In this document: piece after piece, positions 1 to 5,897 of the stretch
Numbering within the stretch: position 1 is the first letter of the stretch
How the letters are laid out: every line of letters begins with the position of its first letter
Source of the DNA: JADFNO01 sp965369945
Lineage (GTDB): Bacteria; Planctomycetota; Phycisphaerae; Phycisphaerales; SM1A02
Assembly: GCA_965369945.1 (NCBI GenBank)
Contig: CBDUST010000156.1
Coordinates: 1 to 9,964 of the forward strand
Direction of reading: 5' to 3'
DNA length: 9,964 nucleotides
The notes under the pieces: model-generated
What the model was told of the DNA's origin: nothing
Databases searched by the model: none
The model's input: only the letters and a program-made list of their open reading frames with translations
Program-made: the position numbers and the translations under genes

Positions 1-75
1 CGTTAGCGCGAGCGCGGCAACTTCAGCGCGCGCCACGCTTGCCGTTTTCGGTTTCCGCAGGCGCAAAACCTTCAT
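1..75 (-). CDS. Possible 5' end of a leftward gene, cut by the window edge
   Basis: On the minus strand an ATG at 75 opens 25 codons without a stop up to the window edge, reading MKVLRLRKPKTASVARAEVA and onward. The basic start followed by an Ala-rich stretch is compatible with the N terminus of an exported or membrane-associated protein, but this is too short to identify. No convincing Shine-Dalgarno sequence precedes the ATG. The bases just upstream (about 86-130) are clearly more AT-rich than the surroundings, as a promoter region might be. The plus strand is also open here in one frame, so this may be chance in GC-rich DNA. Function unknown. Confidence 0.2.
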   Translation of the reverse strand, partial: MKVLRLRKPKTASVARAEVAALALT

Positions 76-183
76 AACGTGCGCCAATCAACGATTCAGT
101 TATTTTTTATTTGGTCGTATTTCGGCAAATAGCGCGCACAGAAATGTCCGCGCGCCTCAACCCTCAAGCCTTCTTCTCACGGA
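76..183. other. Intergenic stretch with AT-rich patch and weak hairpin
   Basis: No gene is supported here. An AT-rich patch lies around 100-130. A weak inverted repeat (GCGCGC at 132-137 and 150-155, with ACA/TGT pairing inside) could form a stem in the transcript of the leftward gene that ends at 208. It is followed on that strand only by a short TATTT. It is at best a poor terminator, much weaker than the one behind the paralogous gene at 2888-2918. Confidence 0.3.
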
Positions 184-207
184 GATATCGGCTGATTGAG
201 TTGCCAG
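184..207. repeat. 3'-flank repeat, copy A (pairs with 2930-2953)
   Basis: The 24 bases directly after the stop codon of the 766-residue gene match, at 21 of 24 positions, the 24 bases directly after the stop of the 794-residue paralogue. All three differences are transitions. Similarity stops sharply at GATATC on the outer side. A ten-base piece, TTGAGTTGCC, also occurs upstream of the 794-residue gene at 5357-5366. This fits a duplication that included some non-coding flank. Confidence 0.7.
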
Positions 208-2508
208 TTAGTTAACCGTCCAGAACACTTGGTCAATGCAATCCAGCCATGGGAAAAGGAAAATAATGCTCACGACACGAACTTCGTACCGAGTCCTTAC
301 TTCACCAGTGCCCGGCTCGACATGGTCCGCTGGTGTGCCGGCAAACGTCCTGACCGTATCGGTGTTGAACGATTGCGTGTCCGTGCCAACAACATCCCAC
401 GAATTCGTGTTGAAGTTCCAGAATGAGAATGTGAGTTCCAATCCGACGGTGTTCGCAGACGATTCGATCGTCACGTCGAGCGAAGCTGGCGAATCGTTCG
501 GCAAGGTTCCGAAGAAATCCAGCGTGATCGGAGCTTCGGCTGGGAAGATTGTGATGCCCGGTTCGTAACACAGATCGTTGTCATCCGATGCCAGAAGACT
601 GCTCAGGTCACCGGAGTCGTAGAAACCGCGGAACGCATTGAAGTCGTAGGGGCCGACGGAGCCGCCATCGCCCTTGGTGGTGCCGATGACGCTATTTACG
701 ATGTGCATGTTGGCGCACGGGCCGCAACCTGGGAGGTCGGCGATGTCAATATACGTCGGCACGCCGCAGAAGTCGGAGCGGATATAGCCTGGGTCGGTTT
801 GGCCATTGGAGTTGGAACCGACCCACACGCCGGTGACGTCGGTCGTGTCCGGCAGAGCAAGCTCGACGACGAGCACGATGTCAGGATCGATGGCGATGGG
901 CGGATCGAACGTGACGGTCATCAGTTCCCGCTGTGTGTCGGCCGGAATGAGCAGCGGCCGGCTGGCGAGGAGTTGCAGGTCATCATCGGGGCCGAGCGGT
1001 GGGCCGCCGTCAACGTCTTCATAGATGCTAACTTGGGCCGTGACGTCGACGAAGTTGTTGAGCTCGATACCCCAAGTGACGCAATTGATGTCAATCGGTT
1101 GCCCGGGCAGGAGCGCAGCGAGGTTGTAGGATCGGGCGTAGGCGTTGTCGGCGGTGGTGATGTTGTCGCCGCACGCGACGGAGTTGGCGGGGAAAATTGC
1201 ATCATCGAGGCTGTGCGTGAGGCTGGTGTTTCCGCTCGAGCAGCCGGCGGTCTGGATGATCTCGATCTGGCCGGACCCGCTGGGCGTGGGGTTGCCCGGG
1301 GAGCTTCCAGCCCGAATTTTGTAGCACTGTCCGGCCACGCCGTCGAAGGTCACTCGAGATTGGATGTCGCAAACGTCGTCGTTGCAGTCGAGTGGATTCC
1401 CCGGTGTCGGGCACACACAACCATCGTAAACGGCAAGTTTGGTATCGAAGGAGCTGCCGCAGAGGCTGACCTGGAACGTTCCGTCAACGTTCGGCGTGAA
1501 GTCGTACCAGAGATCGTTGTCGATGTCGGCCTGTCCTCCGAAACTGCACACGATGCTGGGAATGCCGTCAGTAGTGGCGAAGGAATTATCGAACATTGTT
1601 ACTTGACCGAGGAGTAGGCTGATGGCGTCGTCGCAATTGTCGTTGGCCGGCGGTTCGGGCGGCACGTCTTCGCCCACGAACAGGAGGCCACTACCGTCGG
1701 CACTACCAACACCGCCGACGCGGATGGTGTAGCAGTTGTCCGCCTTGACCTCGAAGATGACTTGCGAGCCGAAGCCGGGGCAAATCTCACCGGCCGCATC
1801 GCACCCGAGAATCGTTTCGGGGTCGACGGGGCAAACGCAGCCGTCATAGACGGCCAGTTCGGTGTTGTAATCGGCGTCGCCGCAAGTGTCGGCGCGGGCG
1901 GTGCCGGTGAAAGTTGCGGTGTAATGGAACCATACATCGCGCCCGAGGTCCTCGGACAGGTCTTGCCCGCAGGGCAAACCGGGGTGGCTCGGACCATCGG
2001 GCGTAGCGCAGCGGTTCGTGAAGGCCGTGAGACCATCGCTGATGGAGATGGCGTCAATGCAGTCGTCGTTGGCCGGGGCGTCGCCGGGTTTGCAAACACA
2101 GAGTATTTCGGCCGCCAGGACGCAGAAGGCGTCCCACTCCAGCTCACAGCATGACGGATCCGCGTCGCACACGGTCTGGCAGCAGTCTGCGTCGTCACAG
2201 CCTGGCGTGCCGTTGGCTTTGAAGCAGTCACCATTGCCGGGTCCGCAGACGGTGCACTGTGCTAGGGCGATCTCAACGCAGAGATCGTCCCACTCTACGG
2301 CGCAGCAGGTGAGCTCAAAGACGCAGACGATGTCACAACAACTCTGATTCAGGCACCCGGGAATGCCGGGAGTTTCAGTGACGCAGTCACCGCCCTTAGG
2401 GTTGGGGCAGTTATCAAACGGTTGGGCGAACCCAGCCGAGCAGACCATCAGTGTGGCAAGCAACATGATCAAGAGTTGGCCACGGCCTGGTGATCGCGGT
2501 GCGGTCAT
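208..2508 (-). CDS. Large secreted cysteine-rich modular surface protein, planctomycete type (paralogue 1)
   Basis: A 766-residue exported protein. An in-frame ATG 35 codons further upstream exists, but the start at 2508 has AAAGGAG eight bases before it and gives a proper signal peptide (hydrophobic LLIMLLATLMVCSAGFA, likely cut after residue 28). The mature protein has two cysteine-rich knots (about 31-85 and 95-139) with the pattern TPG.PGC....CC..VC.....CC..EWD..CV. Two beta repeats follow (about 144-280 and 286-420), each starting ANDxC and containing DxWY/F and ELAVYDGC or KLAVYDGC. Next is a central domain (about 421-610) with AYARSYNL and GSNSNGQTDPGYI, then a conserved C-terminal domain (613-766) ending FPWLDCIDQVFWT. 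The repeats resemble pre-peptidase C-terminal-like beta sandwiches. No catalytic motif or sorting tail is seen. A structural or adhesive surface role is inferred; the exact function is unknown. It lies downstream of its paralogue on the same strand. Confidence 0.85.
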   Translation of the reverse strand: MTAPRSPGRGQLLIMLLATLMVCSAGFAQPFDNCPNPKGGDCVTETPGIPGCLNQSCCDIVCVFELTCCAVEWDDLCVEIALAQCTVCGPGNGDCFKANGTPGCDDADCCQTVCDADPSCCELEWDAFCVLAAEILCVCKPGDAPANDDCIDAISISDGLTAFTNRCATPDGPSHPGLPCGQDLSEDLGRDVWFHYTATFTGTARADTCGDADYNTELAVYDGCVCPVDPETILGCDAAGEICPGFGSQVIFEVKADNCYTIRVGGVGSADGSGLLFVGEDVPPEPPANDNCDDAISLLLGQVTMFDNSFATTDGIPSIVCSFGGQADIDNDLWYDFTPNVDGTFQVSLCGSSFDTKLAVYDGCVCPTPGNPLDCNDDVCDIQSRVTFDGVAGQCYKIRAGSSPGNPTPSGSGQIEIIQTAGCSSGNTSLTHSLDDAIFPANSVACGDNITTADNAYARSYNLAALLPGQPIDINCVTWGIELNNFVDVTAQVSIYEDVDGGPPLGPDDDLQLLASRPLLIPADTQRELMTVTFDPPIAIDPDIVLVVELALPDTTDVTGVWVGSNSNGQTDPGYIRSDFCGVPTYIDIADLPGCGPCANMHIVNSVIGTTKGDGGSVGPYDFNAFRGFYDSGDLSSLLASDDNDLCYEPGITIFPAEAPITLDFFGTLPNDSPASLDVTIESSANTVGLELTFSFWNFNTNSWDVVGTDTQSFNTDTVRTFAGTPADHVEPGTGEVRTRYEVRVVSIIFLFPWLDCIDQVFWTVN

Positions 2509-2523
2509 CGATCTGTCTCCTTT
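2509..2523 (-). promoter_or_regulatory. Ribosome binding site deciding the start at 2508
   Basis: The minus strand reads AAAGGAG (2517-2523) followed by eight bases and then ATG at 2508. This favours the start at 2508 over the longer in-frame ATG at 2613, whose extension is Arg-rich and would bury the signal peptide. Confidence 0.8.
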
Positions 2524-2887
2524 CAACCCGATCCGCTCCCCACAAAGACGCTGACGACGAGGTGGGCTGTCGGCCATACCTCGGAACCAGCCATGGAAGC
2601 GTGATATGCACAAGTATACGGAGCTGGGGATGGTTCCTGTTGCCGGAATCCATGAGCTAGATCAACCTGGGTGGGTCGCTGAGCCCTCATATCCCCCGAG
2701 TCGGGAGCATCGGTCGGGAATAGGCCCTCCCAGGACGACGTGACCCAAAGAAATCGCGTCCAGTGAAGGCCGGGGGTGGTTTGGCGAAATGGGTTGGACG
2801 ACGGCCGCTTACTTGGGGCAGGAACCCCAGTCGCCTAGCACGAGAAGGATATAGCCGTTACCACGTTCGCTGGATACCCCAAGTAGC
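2524..2887. other. Intergenic region between the two paralogues
   Basis: About 360 bases with no supported gene. It must hold the promoter of the 766-residue gene, but no convincing -35/-10 pair was found. A small hairpin (TGGGG at 2814-2818, CCCCA at 2825-2829) has no adjoining T-run. No similarity to the leader of the paralogous gene upstream of 5338 is obvious by eye. Confidence 0.5.
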
Positions 2888-2918
2888 AAAAAAATCCGGG
2901 CGCCAAGTTGGCACCCGG
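2888..2918 (-). terminator. Rho-independent terminator of the 794-residue gene
   Basis: On the minus strand CCGGGTGCC (2910-2918) pairs with GGCGCCCGG (2896-2904) over nine positions including one G-T wobble. The loop is AACTT, and one A then seven T follow (2888-2894). It sits 36 bases after the stop codon at 2954, so transcription of the 794-residue gene should end here and the 766-residue gene beyond it needs its own promoter. Confidence 0.92.
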
Positions 2919-2929
2919 TGAAGAGCCTT

Positions 2930-2953
2930 GATATCGGTTGACTGAGTTGCTAG
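2930..2953. repeat. 3'-flank repeat, copy B (pairs with 184-207)
   Basis: The bases between the stop codon at 2954 and the terminator begin GATATCGGTTGACTGAGTTG on the plus strand and match copy A at 21 of 24 positions. Beyond this short block the two genes' downstream regions are unrelated. Confidence 0.7.
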
Positions 2954-5338
2954 CTAACCATGCGTCCAGAAGAGCTGGTCAATGCAATCCGTCCATGGGA
3001 ACGCGAATATGATTCCCGTTTGACGAACCTCGTATCGAGTCCTCACGGCGCCAGTACCCGCCTCTACGTGATCCGCCGGTACGCCGTTGAACGTCCTGAC
3101 GGTATCGACGTTGAAGCCTTGGCTTGCCGTACCGATGGACTCCCACGAATTCGTGTTGTAATTCCACATCAAGATCGTGAGTTCCAATCCGGGGGTGTTG
3201 GCCGACGATTCGATCGTCACCGAGAGTGTCGCTGGAGAATCGGTGGGCAACGTTCCGAAGAAATCCAAGGTGATCGGAGCTTCGGATGGGAAGATGGTGA
3301 TGCCTAGGTCGTGACACAGATCGACGTCATCCGATAGCAGAACGTCTTCGAGCACACCGGAATTCAAGAATCCGCGGAACGCATTGAAGTCGTCGGGACC
3401 GATGGTGCCGCCCTTCTCCCCGTCGCCGAGAACGCGATAGGCGAGATTGACGGGCGGATCAATCTGCTGGAACCCGTTGGGGTAATCCCAGAAGCCGTTG
3501 GGATTGGCCTGATGGCCGTTGGGTCCATTCCCGGAGCCGTCGATCGTGGAAGCGGAGATCGCTGTTTGTCCAAATCCGGCGGCAAAATCCAGTGTGGGGA
3601 TGACGGCGATCCAGTACGTGCCCGGCGAAAGTGTGATCGGTGGTCCAAGGCCCGTCAGGTCCATGTGGAGCAGGAAGGTGCCAGTGTCCGCGTCAAACGG
3701 CTCAACAACAAGAACGGGAACGCTTGCCAGGCTTGCCACATCGCCGGTGAGACTCATGCCAGCCGCCTCAGGCGAACTGTAAATCTGCAATTCGTAGTTG
3801 GTGATGTTGGCGGGCGAGTCAAACCCGTTGTGCCCGCCGGCGACCGTATCCACACAGGTGAGCGTCAGGTCGGGGCCGTCCGGAACAATAAAGTCGTCCA
3901 GAGCAGCGACGTCAGCATCGTCGTTGGCTGCATCAAATTTCTGCGAATTGTAGATGACCTGGCCAGTGGTTGCTGAGACGTCCGGTCCGATTTGATCAAG
4001 CAGAACAACTCCGCCGACGTCGCAGATGGCAAACTGGGTCACGGAAATCTTCCCAGCGCCGCCGCCCGTCCCCGGTCGACTTCCCGCGCGGATTAAGTAA
4101 GTCTGACCCTTCACCGCGTCGAACTCGACAAGGGACTGAAGACCAACACAACCGTCGTCATCGCACGCGATGGGGTCGGCAACAGGTGGACATGCGCCGG
4201 CTTCATAAACAGCGACCTTCGTATCGAACGTGCTCGCACACAGATTCACCTGCATGGTGCCGCTCGCGGGTGACGTGAAGCTATACCAGACATCTTGTTC
4301 GATATCGTTCTCGCCTCCAAAGTCGCAGACCGGGCTCGGGCTGCCGTCTACAGTGGCCTCAAAGTTGAAGAACGAGCTGGTCTGGTTGAGACCGATGGAC
4401 AGAGCCGAAGCGCAGTCGTCATTCGCGGGAATACCGAGCGGCTCGATGATAAGCGTCCCGTTTCCGGTGTTGGCGAACGTTCCTCCGACACTGATTTTGT
4501 AGCAGGCGCCTGCAACCGCTTCGAAGATAATTTCCGAGCCAACGCCACAACCCGGGCCGACCTCATTACATTCGACGAGCGTGGCTGGATCGGCCGGACA
4601 GGCGCAGTCATTATAAACCGCCAACTGGGTGTCGTAACTGGCGTCAACGTCGCAAGTGTGGACGCGCACAGGTCCAGTGTTGGAAGCGGTGTAGTTGTAC
4701 CAGACATCAATGCCGACACCGTCTACGCCGCCGACCTTGTCATTGCACGGCGTACCGACGAGAGAAGGACCGTCCTGGCTCCCGCAGAGCGTGGAATAGG
4801 GGAACACACCTTCAGCAATCTCGATGGCATCCGCGCAGTCGTCATTCGCGGGCGCATCTTCCGGAACACACGAGCACATATCCATGGCTTCGCCAGCACA
4901 GATTATGTCCCAGTCTGTGTCGCAGCAGTACGCATCAGCCGCACAGACGGTCTCGCAGCAGCCGTCGCATGCCACGTTGTCGCATTCGTTGTTACAGTAA
5001 GGCTGGCCTCCGTCTGGGGGATCGACGAAACAATCATTACAGCCGCCATTGCCGCACTCGACGCACTGGAACTTAGGACAAAAATTTAGTGCGATAGATA
5101 CACATACATCATCCCATTCGAAGAAACAACAGTTTTTGTCCATACCGCAGACGATGTTGCAGCACTCGAGCGACTGGCAACCGGGGATGCCGGGCGTTTC
5201 CTCTGAGCAGTCGCCGGCGTTGGGGTCCGGGTCATCACAGGCCGGGAAACCCTGCCCCAACGCGCCGCTACACAATGTCCCTGCGGCGACTAGACTCGCG
5301 ATCGTACCTTTGATTCCAAGACGATTCGATCCAGACAT
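2954..5338 (-). CDS. Large secreted cysteine-rich modular surface protein, planctomycete type (paralogue 2)
   Basis: A 794-residue exported protein in the same order as its neighbour. The start at 5338 is chosen because AGGAGG lies seven bases upstream and a signal peptide follows (about residues 1-28, ending SGALG). A longer in-frame start at 5404 has neither. Cysteine knots lie at about 34-95 and 100-157; the second carries a Cys/Asn-rich insertion. Two ANDDC beta repeats lie at about 162-299 and 302-436, with DVWYNYTA, QLAVYNDC and DVWYSFT. A central beta domain (about 438-633) contains QKFDAANDDAD and LSPGTYWIAV and is unlike the central domain of the neighbour. The C-terminal domain (637-794) is roughly 70 percent identical to the neighbour's by eye and ends FPWTDCIDQLFWT. 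Many paired cysteines imply oxidative folding outside the cytoplasm. A surface or extracellular-matrix role is inferred. No enzyme motif was found. Confidence 0.85.
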   Translation of the reverse strand: MSGSNRLGIKGTIASLVAAGTLCSGALGQGFPACDDPDPNAGDCSEETPGIPGCQSLECCNIVCGMDKNCCFFEWDDVCVSIALNFCPKFQCVECGNGGCNDCFVDPPDGGQPYCNNECDNVACDGCCETVCAADAYCCDTDWDIICAGEAMDMCSCVPEDAPANDDCADAIEIAEGVFPYSTLCGSQDGPSLVGTPCNDKVGGVDGVGIDVWYNYTASNTGPVRVHTCDVDASYDTQLAVYNDCACPADPATLVECNEVGPGCGVGSEIIFEAVAGACYKISVGGTFANTGNGTLIIEPLGIPANDDCASALSIGLNQTSSFFNFEATVDGSPSPVCDFGGENDIEQDVWYSFTSPASGTMQVNLCASTFDTKVAVYEAGACPPVADPIACDDDGCVGLQSLVEFDAVKGQTYLIRAGSRPGTGGGAGKISVTQFAICDVGGVVLLDQIGPDVSATTGQVIYNSQKFDAANDDADVAALDDFIVPDGPDLTLTCVDTVAGGHNGFDSPANITNYELQIYSSPEAAGMSLTGDVASLASVPVLVVEPFDADTGTFLLHMDLTGLGPPITLSPGTYWIAVIPTLDFAAGFGQTAISASTIDGSGNGPNGHQANPNGFWDYPNGFQQIDPPVNLAYRVLGDGEKGGTIGPDDFNAFRGFLNSGVLEDVLLSDDVDLCHDLGITIFPSEAPITLDFFGTLPTDSPATLSVTIESSANTPGLELTILMWNYNTNSWESIGTASQGFNVDTVRTFNGVPADHVEAGTGAVRTRYEVRQTGIIFAFPWTDCIDQLFWTHG

Positions 5339-5345
5339 GTTCCGT

Positions 5346-5374
5346 CCTCCTGTCAGTTGAGTTGCCGGCTGACA
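5346..5374 (-). promoter_or_regulatory. Hairpin touching the Shine-Dalgarno site of the 794-residue gene
   Basis: On the minus strand TGTCAG (5369-5374) pairs with CTGACA (5351-5356) around a 12-base loop; one inner G-T pair is also possible. The last base of the stem is the first A of AGGAGG (5346-5351). In the mRNA this stem would stand directly against the ribosome site, where it could affect translation or 5'-end stability. The paralogue's leader has no equivalent. A regulatory role is inference only. Confidence 0.45.
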
Positions 5375-5776
5375 AAGCTGCGCGAGTTGATATTTCGGCC
5401 CCACAGCCGTTTCATCAGAAATGCTCCGACCACAGCATACCTCGTTTGGGACCGATTCCTATACCTAAGTCCGCAAGGTCTCGTGCTATCTGCCAAAAAA
5501 AGGCCGTTCGGGGGGCGTTCTCCGCTGCATCTGCGGGCATTGAGCCGGAAGAACGACCCCACCGCCCTAGGGTTGATGCGGCAGGCTCAAAGCCTACCTT
5601 CGTGTTGGTTGTCGCAGACCTCTTGGTAGTGGCCGATCGCCGGAGACGGATGGTCGAATGGTTGCACCTCGGCACGGCCTCGACTCCACGCCGAGAGGCC
5701 GCGGCCCCGACAGGCGATCGCTGACAGCGTCGGGTTATGAGTCGTTGACGGGGCTACCCTGAATTTCCGAGGGAGG
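5375..5776. other. Palindrome-rich intergenic region, possible remnant sequence
   Basis: No intact gene is supported. Small hairpins occur: GCAGGCT/AGCCTAC around CAA (5581-5597), and a compound one with CCCGAC (5706-5711) and GTCGGG (5729-5734) enclosing CGCT/AGCG. The minus strand is open for 86 codons (5415-5675) and includes VGFEPAASTL. This resembles 'GFEP..STL' peptides that I recall from spurious ORFs next to repeats or integrase genes in other genomes. It is more likely decayed or non-coding sequence than a gene. The promoter of the gene starting at 5338 should lie here but was not identified with confidence. Confidence 0.4.
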
Positions 5777-5796
5777 CTAGGTTCTGTCTGATGAAC

Positions 5797-5820
5797 AGTG
5801 GGACGGGTATCTCGCCCGTC
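5797..5820 (+). repeat. REP-like palindromic unit A
   Basis: AGTGGGACGGG is followed by a seven-base loop and CCCGTC. GACGGG (5802-5807) pairs with CCCGTC (5815-5820). It is the plus-strand member of an inverted pair. Confidence 0.7.
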
Positions 5821-5835
5821 TGTAAGAGTGAAGAC

Positions 5836-5859
5836 GACGGGCTGGAAGCCCGTTCCACT
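5836..5859 (-). repeat. REP-like palindromic unit B
   Basis: Read on the minus strand it begins AGTGGAACGGG and ends CCCGTC, with ACGGGCT (5837-5843) pairing perfectly with AGCCCGT (5847-5853) on the plus strand. It is separated from unit A by 15 bases and inverted relative to it. It could also act as a 3' mRNA stabiliser for the ligase transcript, but no T-run follows, so it is not an intrinsic terminator. Confidence 0.7.
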
Positions 5860-5897
5860 CGGAATGAAGAGCACTCTCTAGATCCGGCAGACAGAAC

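Noticed and set aside
60..85. Inverted repeat GGCGCA/TGCGCC followed downstream by a T-rich stretch
   Set aside because: The 14-base loop and the 20-base distance to the T-rich stretch do not fit an intrinsic terminator, and no gene clearly ends just before it.
703..1617. Plus-strand ORF of 304 codons
   Set aside because: It lies wholly antisense to the 766-residue gene, has no ribosome site or family resemblance, and its length follows from the GC-rich composition of the real gene. A similar shadow exists at 4295-5089 over the paralogue.
1599..2234. Minus-strand ORF of 211 codons
   Set aside because: A frame-shifted shadow of the 766-residue gene, rich in Ala, Pro, Ser, Thr and Arg. The true frame carries signal peptide, cysteine knots and repeats throughout.
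2509..2613. N-terminal extension of the 766-residue protein
   Set aside because: The signal peptide begins at 2508 with a good ribosome site. The extension is Arg-rich and unlike an export signal.
2814..2829. Hairpin TGGGG/CCCCA in the gap between paralogues
   Set aside because: A short stem without a T-run or any recognisable riboswitch context; may be chance.
5495..5505. T7 run on the minus strand as a terminator
   Set aside because: Only a three-base stem (GCC/GGC) could form around or before it, so it does not make a rho-independent terminator.
5581..5640. Possible tRNA-like stem-loops
   Set aside because: No acceptor stem, anticodon arm and T-arm could be assembled on either strand; the palindromes are isolated.
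5587..5874. Minus-strand ORF of 95 codons containing GTGFQPV
   Set aside because: It is a translation of the REP doublet and neighbouring non-coding DNA, a known type of spurious call in planctomycete genomes.
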